Below are positions 55,474 to 64,000 of a stretch of 64,000 bases of DNA, piece after piece. The position numbers and the translations under genes were made by a program. Within the stretch, counting starts at the first letter, position 1. The number at the start of each line of letters is the position of its first letter. The notes below the pieces were generated by a model. That model searched no databases. It was not told where the DNA came from and worked only from the letters and a program-made list of their open reading frames with translations. Origin of the DNA: Lepus europaeus. Lineage: Eukaryota; Chordata; Mammalia; Lagomorpha; Leporidae. The stretch covers positions 11,195,294 to 11,259,293 of the forward strand of contig NC_084834.1 in the NCBI RefSeq assembly GCF_033115175.1. Reading direction: 5' to 3'.

Positions 55474-58400
55474 GAGAAAGCATGCTAACTAGTATGCACT
55501 GTGCTTCTGCTCTCTCCCTACTCATTCCCTGGCCCCTGGCAACCTTGGCCTTGACTCCAGCTGTAAACCGTGCGCCCTCACTCTTCCACATCAGAGTGGC
55601 AGAGTGAAAGCCCTCCCTCCACCTCCACCGGTGGGGGCCTGTACATTTTGACATGGCCAAGAGTGAAATGCAGTGAAAATTGTGACCCCAGCCGTAAACC
55701 ACTGTGCTGGTGACAGTGATGAGAACCCCACCCCCACCTCCCGTCTCTCCCTGCCCACCCCCACTTTGCAGGGATGCGGGCAGGGCTGTGCTCACTCCTG
55801 GAGATCAGGGACAAGACACAGAGCTGCCTCCTCCGGCGCCCACTGGAACTCCCCTAGCAGAGACTGGAAGAAAACAGAGTCCTTCTAGCCCAAGTTCATT
55901 CATACCGGAGATGTGAGTCACGGTGCCGGAACCTGGCTGATGGAATTCCGCTTGATGAACTTGACTGCTGCCCTTGACTCCTGCCTCTGTCTGGGGCATC
56001 CTTGGGGGCCCCCCCGGCCCCCTTTGTAAGTTCCCTTCTTCGTGTGAATGACCCCCCCGGGCAGAGTTCACAAGTCAGCCCCTACGCTCCCTGCTGACCC
56101 GCAGCCAGAACACTGGGCGCGTGTTGACGTCTGCTGTGTTGAAGCGGGAGGAATTCTATCCCTTGCACTGGGGCGGCCTGTAGTCTACAGCAGCAATGGT
56201 TTTCCCATCAAAATGATACAGCGTGTACTCATCATTTAGAAAGCAGTTTGGAATATTCTGCAGGGGAAAAAACAATCAGATGGTTTCTATAAAAGTGCTT
56301 TGCAGACTGCAGAAGGCTGCAGTAGGTTCACCCCGCATCCCCCTTGGGGGTCGCCAGAGGCGTGAGTCACCCAGCACTGGGGCCTGGCTGCTGGAGTATC
56401 ACTTGGTGAGCTACTGTGCTTTCACGACTCCTAGGGACGCCCTTGGGTGCTTCTTGGCTCCCTCCGAGGCAAGTTCAGTGAATGGCTGTGTGGTCTCCTG
56501 TAGGCAGTGAGCTGGGCGGAGCCTCGGTTCTCTTTCCCAAGGCAGGCTGTGCCTCTCCATCTTGCAGCCTTAATCTCAGTTTTAGAACCACGAGCCGAAA
56601 GCCTGGGCTGCGGTTCCACAGAGACTGGGGCTTGCAGCTGCTCTGCGCACCGTAACCGACCGTTCTCGGGTCTCTGGGCACCGCGCTATAAAGCGGCTGT
56701 TTGACTGGACGTGAGGGAAATGAGGTCCTGGGGGCTTCCTGCGAGGCGGGGAAGCAGGCGTAAATGATGAAATGGGAAATGCTGCTGGTGCCAAGTGAAC
56801 GGGTCTCTTTGAAAGCCCGAGAACAGAGCCGCAGCCAAGCCCCCTGGGACCCCAGGGGCTCTTAAACCCGAGAGGCTTTCTTTCCTGCCTGTGGCCGGTG
56901 GCTGAGTTGGAAAAAACATTAGATAAGGCGAGACGACAAATCCAGATGCCCTTCTGAGAAAACCTATTTTCTTTGGCCGCTTTGCGCGTGCCTGGGGCCA
57001 GGTGGTGTTGGATCAGAGAACATGCGACTCTTTTCTCCTGCCTTCACCTCCCCACCTCACCTTCCTCCCTACCTAATTTTTTTTTTAATGGCTCTCTTGG
57101 AAAAAGCAGTTACACTAGCAGAACGGGTTAGAAATCCCCAGGCTGTAGAATTTGGGTGCTGTCTAACCCCCGAGGGTTCTCCTTGGTGCCCGTGGACAGC
57201 CTAGGAGGTCTTGAGGGACAGAGCCAGGAGAAAGCAGCTCATTGCCACCCGAGGGGAGAATCCGGTACCCAGCCGTGCGCTTGCTCACGTTCCCTGGCCG
57301 GATGCTGAGACCTGAACAAGCCCTTTCTTCTCCCCTTAACCACAGGCACTGAGTCTGTTGCAAATGTTTAAAATTCCACGACGCCAGATTTTTATTGGTC
57401 ACAGTCAACTGCCAAGTGTTTTTCGACATTGCCCTGCCAGCGGCAGCCCTACCTGTCCACCTCTCTGGGGGCTCCAGGGGCTGGAGCAGAAAGGGAAGGG
57501 TCTCGAGAGAGACTTCCAGGAACTCTGAGCACTTCTCAGCGCGGGAGCTGGATCCCTCACCCCCACCTGCTGCCCCACCGGAGGGTAGATGGGCAGGTTG
57601 CACTCAGCAGTGGCTTGGCAGAGAAAAGAGCTCCGTTTTCCTCTCTGTATACTAAGGAGGTGGTGGTTGCTCCTTGCCCAAATATAGACCCCTTTCCCCA
57701 GGTGATTGCGGGAGAGCTGGACAGCAGTGGGCAGTTCGGACCATGCCCTGGGTGCTTCCATTCCCTGGGAACCCTCTACCTGTGGCCAGGGCTCACCAGC
57801 CAGCCAGCCCACCAGAGTATTGAGGTGACCTATTTTCCCAAATGAAAGTAGGTCACAGCGTCTGGAGAGCAAAGGGGTGTCTATGCGGAAGACAGACAAG
57901 ACGAGATTATTTGAAGTTGTGCTCCTCCGGGCCAGCCTGGGAGCCTGGTTCCTGGCCTGGGTGCTGCACACACAGCCGTCTGAGCAGAGCTCGCTGGTTG
58001 CTTTTGAGATGAGATGAGATTATCACATGGAGGAGTCAGCAACATTCTGATTGGCTTTGGAGGAAATCAATCAATGAATGGTGTGTCCTTAGCTCGCAAG
58101 AGTGTGCATTGGTCGGTCCATTGGGTGGCAGTTTGGAGAAGAGAAGGGACAGTTAAGGAGAGGCCAGGGGGAAACCGCCACGCAGAGGAAGTAGGGGCTG
58201 GCGTTGGGCCAGCAAAAACCCTACCCTGATTGGGTGGGTCTGATCTGTAGGGCGGTCTGGTGACACCATGAGGTGGGGCTGGCAGTGTCCAGCCTGACTC
58301 TGCCATGGCCCCGAGTGGTCCCTTTGCGTCCTCTGCCATGCTGGGTGGTCAGTGCCAGGAATCTCCCTGCTTCATCCCCCTGGGGCCACTGCTCAGGCCC

Positions 58401-59379
58401 TGTTCATTCATTCATTCATTGGATACATTTCAGGCCCTGTTCATTCATTGGATACATTTAATTGCACTGAGCCCTCCCCCGGGCCAGCAGAGGAAGGAGG
58501 TGATACAATGGTCAGCCTTGGCCTCCCGGAGCTTGCCACCATACAGTGGAGAAATGTCATGAGTCATCATTCCGTTACCATGGTGATGTTGCTATGAAGA
58601 GAACCACCAGATCCACCAGCAGGCTGTCTGGCGGTTGGTCTGGCCGGGCCCAGGGTTTGCCTGGCGTGTGGTCTCCACATCCCCGCCAGGACTGGAGGAA
58701 CTTCGGGGTCAGAGGGGCTGGCTGCAGGAGCCAGTGTTCCCCCATCCCCCGGGCCTCCAGCCAGGGGCAGGGCTCGCCCCTGCTCCACAGAAGCAGCCTC
58801 TGTCGCCTCCCCTGGGGCTTCTAGGTCGGAAAATGAAGCAGAGAGCGTGCAGTTTTCCAGACGCGCTGTGGAGCTCTTGATTTATACAGGAGGGCGCAGA
58901 CAGACTGCCAGTTTTTTCCCCGGTGGCGTCTGTGTGACCTCAGCTCTCCATGCACCTCCCCTCCATGCCACCCTCAGTCTCAGCCCCTCCGCCCCCGCTG
59001 GGTTCCAGCACGGATGGCGGGGGAACAGAAACCGTCTAAATGCCGTCTGGTCCAGCTGCATGCCTAGACCATGTTAAACTCTGAATTCCTGATTTGATCA
59101 TCAAAAGTGGGTAATTGCTGTATATCCGGCTTCTTCTACATCATGCCTCATGCTGTCCAGACAGTAGCCAGCTCGCTAAGACTTCTGAACACATGCGGTT
59201 CAGGAACTATTGGCATCAGACCTCAAGGGACGGAGAAGGGGGTGTTAAATAGCTCAGGGGACGAGAGAACACCTGGACACAGTGGCCCAAGTAGTGCCTT
59301 TGTGCAAAATCTGGGGCCATAGTGCCCAGCGTCTCTAACTAAGCCAGGCTGTCACTGGGTGGAAGAAAGCTGGTCCCAG
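55474..59379. other. Intron 3, SINE-free unique-looking sequence
   Basis: No gene recognised. 56.2-57.4 kb includes AT-rich patches (for example near 56200-56290) in a GC-moderate background. Confidence 0.5.
58398..58460. repeat. Two tandem units with (TTCA)n
   Basis: GGCCCTG(TTCA)n TTGGATACATTT occurs twice (58397 and 58433), differing in the number of TTCA units (four and two). Confidence 0.85.
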
Positions 59380-59440
59380 GAGTATTTGAGGACCTACTGT
59401 GTGTCTGGCACGAGAAGCTGCGGGCAACACACAGATGCAG
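59380..59440 (+). repeat. MIR-type motif
   Basis: GTATTTGAGGACCTACTGTGTGTCTGGCAC.. (first 20 bases are the recognisable part). Confidence 0.45.
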
Positions 59441-59500
59441 GAGGCACAGTTCTTCCCTCGAAGGGGAGCACGCAGAACATACATAGGAAGAGAAATATTA

Positions 59501-59859
59501 TTATTATTTTTTTTTAATTTTTTTTTTAATTTTTGACAGGCAGAGTGGACAGTGAGAGAGAGACAGAGAGAAAGGTCTTCCTTTTGCCGTTGGTTCACCC
59601 TCCAATGGCCGCCGCGGTAGCACGCTGCGGCCGGTGCACCGCGCTGTTCCGATGGCAGGAGCCAGGTGCTTCTCCTGGTCTCCCATGGGGTGCAGAGCCC
59701 AAACACTTGGGCCATCCTCCACTGCACTCCCTGGCCACAGCAGAGAGCTGGCCTGGAAGAGGGGCAACCGGGACAGGATCGGTGCCCCTACCGGGACTAG
59801 AACCCGGGGTGCCGGCGCCGCAAGGCAGAGTATTAGCCTGTTGAGCCACGGCGCCGGCC
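59501..59859 (-). repeat. Young-type CSINE with 15-bp perfect target-site duplication
   Basis: GGAAGAGAAATATTA at 59486-59500 and 59860-59874. Ends CACGGCGCCGGCC. Confidence 0.96.
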
Positions 59860-59874
59860 GGAAGAGAAATATTA

Positions 59875-60606
59875 GACAAGATAGTCAGCGTCAGCCTAGG
59901 ACTAAGTGAGAAACTCGGGCAGCAGATGCTGGAGGGAAACAATGAGAAAAAAAAATAGGAAATCAGATCTAAGTGGGTGGGGTGTGTGGGGGCCGGGAGG
60001 GGGCTATGGGGAGAAGGTAGTGCTGTCTCGTCCCCTCTGAGCCGGGAGGCTGTGGCAACAAGGAACCTGCCCATCTGCTTGCCCTGTCCATCTCCGGTCC
60101 CACACAATGCCTGGGACAAATGACACTCAACAAATATTTGTGAATGAATGGATGAGATCATCCCCGAGGGTCAGCAGGATGCTGACAGAGAGAAGGGAAG
60201 AGAGAATTGCAGAGGGTGGCTGGAGCCGTAGCCTCCAGGGGGCGCTGCAGTCTGAGCAGGGCATGTCAGTGCACCATGGTTAAAGTGGATGAGCATGTCG
60301 GTGGACTGGATCCGAGAAATGGCAGCCCGGGACTCAGTGCGGCCATGAGATTGTCATGCCCGTTTTCTACTCCCCCAGTTCTCCTTGTCCATCATCCTGA
60401 CCAGGCCACTGCAGCAGGGATGGAGAACTTATGAGAGGGCGGAGAGGCACTGCTGGGGCCCGGTGGGCTCCAAAAGTGAGGACGAGAGAGGGGAGTCAGA
60501 ACTGCATGGCGGGCCCACACTCGGCACAAGGACGGGAGCCCCCCGGGATCCCAGGAGAGGAGGAAGGCCTGAGGGCGCGTTGCGAGTGATCAGCTAGTCG
60601 AGCTCT
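59875..60606. other. Intron 3, no gene recognised
   Basis: GC-moderate sequence leading into the minisatellite. A MIR-type AATATTTGTGAATGAATGGATG lies at 60132. Confidence 0.5.
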
Positions 60607-60876
60607 GGCAGGTGCCACGGTGGCTGAGGGTCCGTATCTGGCAGGTGCCACGGTGGCCGAGGGTCCGTATCTGGCAGGTGCCACGGTGGCCGAGGGTCCG
60701 TATCTGGCAGGTGCCACGGTGGCCGAGGGTCCGTATCTGGCAGGTGCCACGGTGGCCGAGGGTCCGTATCTGGCAGGTGCCACGGTGGCCGAGGGTCCGT
60801 ATCTGGCAGGTGCCACGGTGGCTGAGGGTCCGTATCTGGCAGGTGCCACGGTGGCTGAGGGTCCGTATCTGGCAGG
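60607..60876. repeat. Minisatellite 1: eight 33-bp units plus 6 bp
   Basis: Unit starts every 33 bases from 60607 to 60838, with a partial unit at 60871. Each unit reads GGCAGGTGCCACGGTGGC, then C or T, then GAGGGTCCGTATCT. Only that one C/T position varies, in the order T,C,C,C,C,C,T,T. Such near identity suggests recent expansion. Because 33 is a multiple of 3, several frames stay open across it; this is not evidence of coding. Confidence 0.97.
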
Positions 60877-60901
60877 CCATTCCTTTCCTGTATATAAATA
60901 G

Positions 60902-61045
60902 CAGCAGACGGAAGCTGAGGCCGGCGGAGCCAGACGCTGGGGTCGGCCAGCAGTGGAGGCAGGTGGCCTGCTCCCCGAGCCGAGGGTGTGTAGAGCTAAC
61001 CTGCAGTGCGTTGCACTTGGCCTGCCCCTGGAGAGGCTGCCTCTC
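60902..61045. other. Spacer between the two minisatellites
   Basis: GC-rich and not repetitive. Confidence 0.6.
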
Positions 61046-61049
61046 CCCC

Positions 61050-61508
61050 CGTGGTCTCCCCTTCGTGGCTGCGTCTCCCTGACATGGCCTCCCCTACATG
61101 GCTGTGTCTCCCCCACGTGGTCTCCCCTACGTGGTCTCCTGCGTCTTCCCCGACGTGGTCCCCACTACGTGGCTGCGTCTCCCCAACGTGGTCTCCCCTA
61201 CGTGGCTGCGTCTCCCCCACGTGGTCTCCCCTTCGTGGCTGCGTCTCCCTGACATGGCCTCCCCTACATGGCTGTGTCTCCCCCACGTGGTCTCCCCTAC
61301 GTGGTCTCCTGTGTCTTCCCCGACATGGTCCCCACTACGTGGCTGCGTCTCCCCAACGTGGTCTCCCCTACGTGGCTGCGTCTCCCCCACGTGGTCTCCT
61401 GCGTCTCCCCCACGTGGTCTCCTCTTCATGGCTGCATCTCCCCCACGTGGCCTCCCCTAAGTGACCACATCTCCTCCACGTGGCCTCCCCCACGTGGCCT
61501 CCCCACAC
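61050..61508. repeat. Minisatellite 2: 33-bp composite unit with a 170-bp higher-order repeat and eight CACGTG sites
   Basis: It is built from alternating blocks of the types ACGTGGTCTCCCCT and ACGTGGCTGCGTCTCCCCC (33 bp together) with variants. A block of 170 bp beginning TTCGTGGCTGCGTCTCCCTG recurs at 61062 and 61232 with few changes. Perfect palindromic CACGTG occurs at 61114, 61218, 61284, 61388, 61411, 61444, 61477 and 61491. Confidence 0.93.
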
Positions 61509-62938
61509 CAGCACCACTCCTAGGATGACTTCTCCAGCGAGAAGCCCGGGCTGGTCACAGTTCTGACTGCTAGAACGGAAGGAGGGAGAAAGCTAAGTTG
61601 GCTAAAAGATTTGGCCGTGCACTTGAGCTTCCCCAAAGGCGATCTGCCCGGCGCTGGGCTCTTTAGGTAAATTGTGGAGTCGGTTCTTGCTGGCTCGCGG
61701 GTTTTCAAGTCTTGCTTTTCCCTGATGCAGTCTCCAGCTGGGCTTTCAGAATGGGTGATGTCTCCTGTATGGCAACAGCCCCAGGCTGTCACCTTCTGGA
61801 ATTCGCTGACCCATGCCGCGGATGTTAAATGTCACTCAGGCGTAAGCCCTGCTGCTGCTGCCCTGACCTTTCTTGCCAGCAACCCACCTGGCCTGGCTGT
61901 GCCTTCTGGGAGTGGGTGATGCTGGTGCCAGGGGCCTTCCTGGGCCTGGATGCCTGGGGGCAGGACCGCCTTCACGTTGCAGCCTGGGTTTTAAAATGTG
62001 CCGGCTGCTTGACCATCTCCTGCGCGCCTGGGCTTTGTTGGAAACCGGCAAGCCTGGGGAGCCCTTTGTTGAAAAGAAAACTGTTATACGTTCATGTTCC
62101 AAACTTCTTCTTTCGGGGCTGAGCTCCTGGGAAAAAGCAAATCCTCACACTTGTGGTTGTGGAAGGAATTCTTCAGCAGTGAGGTAAGGGGAGGGCTATG
62201 CACGCACGCATGTGTTTTCCAACTCACGGGGCCCCGGTGGTCTGTCCGAGCTGGTGAGCTAGCATGAACGCCGGGCACGTGACACCCGGGCTTTCCCCGC
62301 CACCTCCCTGGCTGGCCTGCATCCAGGAGCGCGCTGGGAGCCCAGCTGTCCCCTCACGTACACAATCCAGGCTGACTCATGTCTCCTAGGGCTGGATACT
62401 GGGCTAAGAACATGACGAGGCCACCCAGAAGTCTGAGCCCCACCCCCTGCCCCAACCAGATCACCCTGGGTCCCAGGCAATGCACGGGGCATGGGCGCAA
62501 GGATGAGGGCTGCTTGGATGCTGCCAGGGGTCACTGAGCCTGGCGCACAGACTGGCTGTCAGATTCTGATTTTCATCCTCGTTTACCTATTCATTGGCTG
62601 TGCAAGCTTGGATGACTTGTTTTCACCTATACATGGGTTTGTCGTGGGCCATGCCGTGGGCTGTCACGGGGACTGAGTGAAGAATGGATTTTGGGGCTCC
62701 AGGCGCAGGGCCAGGTGTGAAAGTCATTGGTGTTTGGTCAAGGATGGCCCAGGGGAGATGGAGGAAGACTGGCAAGGTGCATGGAGCGCGCAGGGCTGTA
62801 TGGTGTTGAGTGAAGGAGACAGATTTGAACCTCACGGAGTGGGAAGGCTGCGGTCCCATGGGAACAGAAGAGGAGCAGGTGTATCGTTTGGAAGGAAGGA
62901 GGGCGAGGCCTGTCCTGACCCAGTCCCTTTCCATTTTT
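61509..62938. other. Intron 3, no gene recognised
   Basis: GC-moderate sequence without recognised repeats or exons. Confidence 0.5.
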
Positions 62939-62944
62939 CCTCTG

Positions 62945-63290
62945 TCACACAGACACACGACACGCACTCCCCTCTCCCAGTAAGGAGAACGCACAGATGC
63001 AGGACTGTCACCTGTGCACACACCCACAGAGGTATGCACACTTCACCATGTACAGACCACTGTGCACGCACGCACACACCACAGTCACACACAGACATGT
63101 GCACACACACACATGCACACCACCTTGTGCACACAGACACGTGCACACATGCACAGAGACCTGCATCCATGCTTTCACATACCACCTTGTACACACACAG
63201 ACATGACACACACACACGTGCACACCACCTTGTGCACACAGACACCACGTGCACATAGACAGAGATGCACCCACACATGCACAGCGAGCT
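62945..63290. repeat. CA-rich imperfect tandem tract
   Basis: Interrupted CACACA runs with recurring CACCTTGTGCACACAGACAC-type blocks (63120, 63182, 63226) and CACGTGCACAC. Long alternating purine-pyrimidine stretches favour Z-DNA. Confidence 0.88.
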
Positions 63291-63414
63291 GGTGGAAGGA
63301 CAAAGACAAGGACATCTGGTCCAAGCCCTTTCTTTTCTACAGGCCTCATTGCCCACATCCTGGAGGCACCCGCCTGGCTACCCTCACAAGTCATAGTTCT
63401 TTTTTTAAAATTTG

Positions 63415-63731
63415 TATTTATTTATTTGCGCTTTTTAAAAATTTTTTTACATATAGAGTTAGACAATGAGAGAGAGAGAGAGAGACAAAGAGAAAGGTCT
63501 TCCTTCCGTTGGTTCACCCCCAAATGGCTGCTATGAAGCCAGGAGCCAGGTGCCTCCTCCTGGTCTCCCATGCGGGTGCAGGGCCCGAGGACCTGGGCCA
63601 TCCTCCACTGCCTTCCTGGGCCATAGCAGAGAGCTGGACTGGAAGAGGAGTGCCTGGGACAGAACCGGCGTCCATATGGGATGCTGGCACCGCAGGTGGA
63701 AGATTAACCAAGTGAGCCACGGCGCCGGCCC
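63415..63731 (-). repeat. CSINE
   Basis: Tail side TTTATTTATTTGCGCTTTTT (possibly a remnant of another SINE tail), then AGAGTTAGACAATGAGAGAG, to CCACGGCGCCGGCCCC. Confidence 0.88.
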
Positions 63732-63735
63732 CACT

Positions 63736-64000
63736 TTATTTTTTTCTTAAAGATTCATTTATTTATTTGAAAGGCAGAGTTACAGGGAGGCAGAGAGAGA
63801 GAGAGAGATCTTCCATCCACTGGCTCACTCCCCAAAAGGCCGCAATGGCTGGGGCTGCACCGATCCAAAGCCAGGAGCCAGGAGCTTCTTCCGGGTCTCC
63901 CATGCGGTGCAGGGGCCCAAGGACTTGGGCCATCTTCCACTGCTTTCCCAGGCCATAGCAGAGAGCTGGATCAGAAGTAGAGCAGCGGGGACTTGAACCG
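63736..64000 (-). repeat. CSINE, cut by window end
   Basis: TTTATTTTTTTCTTAAAGATTC tail onward to GGGGACTTGAACCG. The head lies beyond the window. Confidence 0.9.

Larger units (their letters stand above)
21280..64000 (+). other. LOXL2: LOXL2 gene, 5' part (exons 1-3 and introns 1-3; continues past the window)
   Basis: The gene model is inferred from protein identity and splice sites. Exon 1 is untranslated and ends at 21440 (CTGCCAA|GTAAGG). Intron 1 spans 21441-39907. Exon 2 is 39908-40347 (TTTGCAG|GAAG to GGCGAAG|GTAAAA). Intron 2 spans 40348-50672. Exon 3 is 50673-50848 (CTTCCAG|GGCC to ATAGAG|GCAAGT). Intron 3 starts at 50849 and does not end here. The coding junction phases agree: exon 2 ends with the first base of a Gly codon and exon 3 supplies the other two, giving continuous GEGPIWLDN. 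The joined product in the window is 180 residues, against about 774 for full-length LOXL2. The exact transcription start is not visible, so 21280 is only a TATA-distance estimate. Confidence 0.93.
50849..64000 (+). other. LOXL2 intron 3, 5' part (>13 kb)
   Basis: It runs from the GC donor to the window edge. No acceptor-plus-exon matching the next LOXL2 segment (start of SRCR domain 2) is seen. It contains one MaLR-like LTR, minisatellites, a CA-rich tract and only three SINEs, all in the last 4.5 kb. Confidence 0.8.

Noticed and set aside
60496..61464. Open frames of 93-206 residues with 11-residue repeats
   Set aside because: They arise because the minisatellite period (33 bp) is a multiple of three; similar frames are open on both strands and none has a start context or splice support.
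60607..61508. CRISPR array
   Set aside because: The repeats are directly contiguous with no unique spacers, and the genome is mammalian. They are minisatellites.
62997..63469. His/Thr-rich open frames over the CA tract
   Set aside because: Direct translation of CACACA repeats; no evidence of coding.

Overview
This is a mammalian nuclear genomic window, almost certainly from a lagomorph (rabbit or a close relative). About 47 copies or fragments of the lagomorph tRNA-derived C-repeat SINE (CSINE) occur on both strands, covering roughly a fifth of the sequence. They come with old LINE-1 fragments, MIR-type relics, two MaLR-like solo LTRs and a mammalian CpG island. There are no prokaryotic features. 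Almost all open reading frames are chance frames in GC-rich, repetitive or transposon sequence.

The one protein-coding gene I can support is the 5' part of LOXL2 (lysyl oxidase-like 2) on the + strand. Its promoter and untranslated first exon lie in a CpG island (about 20,985-22,330), with exon 1 ending at a GT donor after 21440. Intron 1 is 18.5 kb. Exon 2 (39908-40347) carries the start codon (39984), the signal peptide, a Tyr/Gln/Pro-rich linker and the first half of SRCR domain 1. Intron 2 is 10.3 kb. Exon 3 (50673-50848) completes SRCR domain 1 and is followed by a GC (not GT) donor. Everything after 50849 is intron 3, which runs past the window end; the other SRCR domains and the catalytic lysyl oxidase domain lie outside the window.

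Layout: 1-20,560 is intergenic sequence upstream of LOXL2, dominated by SINEs, with L1 fragments at about 440-1200, 10,360-10,860 and 17,027-20,560, a MaLR-like LTR at 4806-5684 and three diverged related segments between 11.2 and 14.7 kb. 20,560-23,650 is the repeat-poor promoter region. 23,650-39,907 is intron 1, with nested SINEs, minus-strand L1 pieces and a possible unidentified retrocopy at 37,570-38,290. 40,348-50,672 is intron 2, which holds a five-element transposon nest at 47,835-49,885. 50,849-64,000 is intron 3: first a SINE-free stretch of about 9.6 kb, then two minisatellites with 33-bp units at 60.6 and 61.0-61.5 kb (the second an array of eight CACGTG E-boxes) and a CA-rich tract at 62.9-63.3 kb.

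I see no undescribed multi-gene system. The observations most worth checking are the GC-AG intron, the paired 33-bp minisatellites with the E-box array, the nested-transposon chronology, the palindromic MITE-like family, the three related upstream segments and the unidentified retrocopy candidate.
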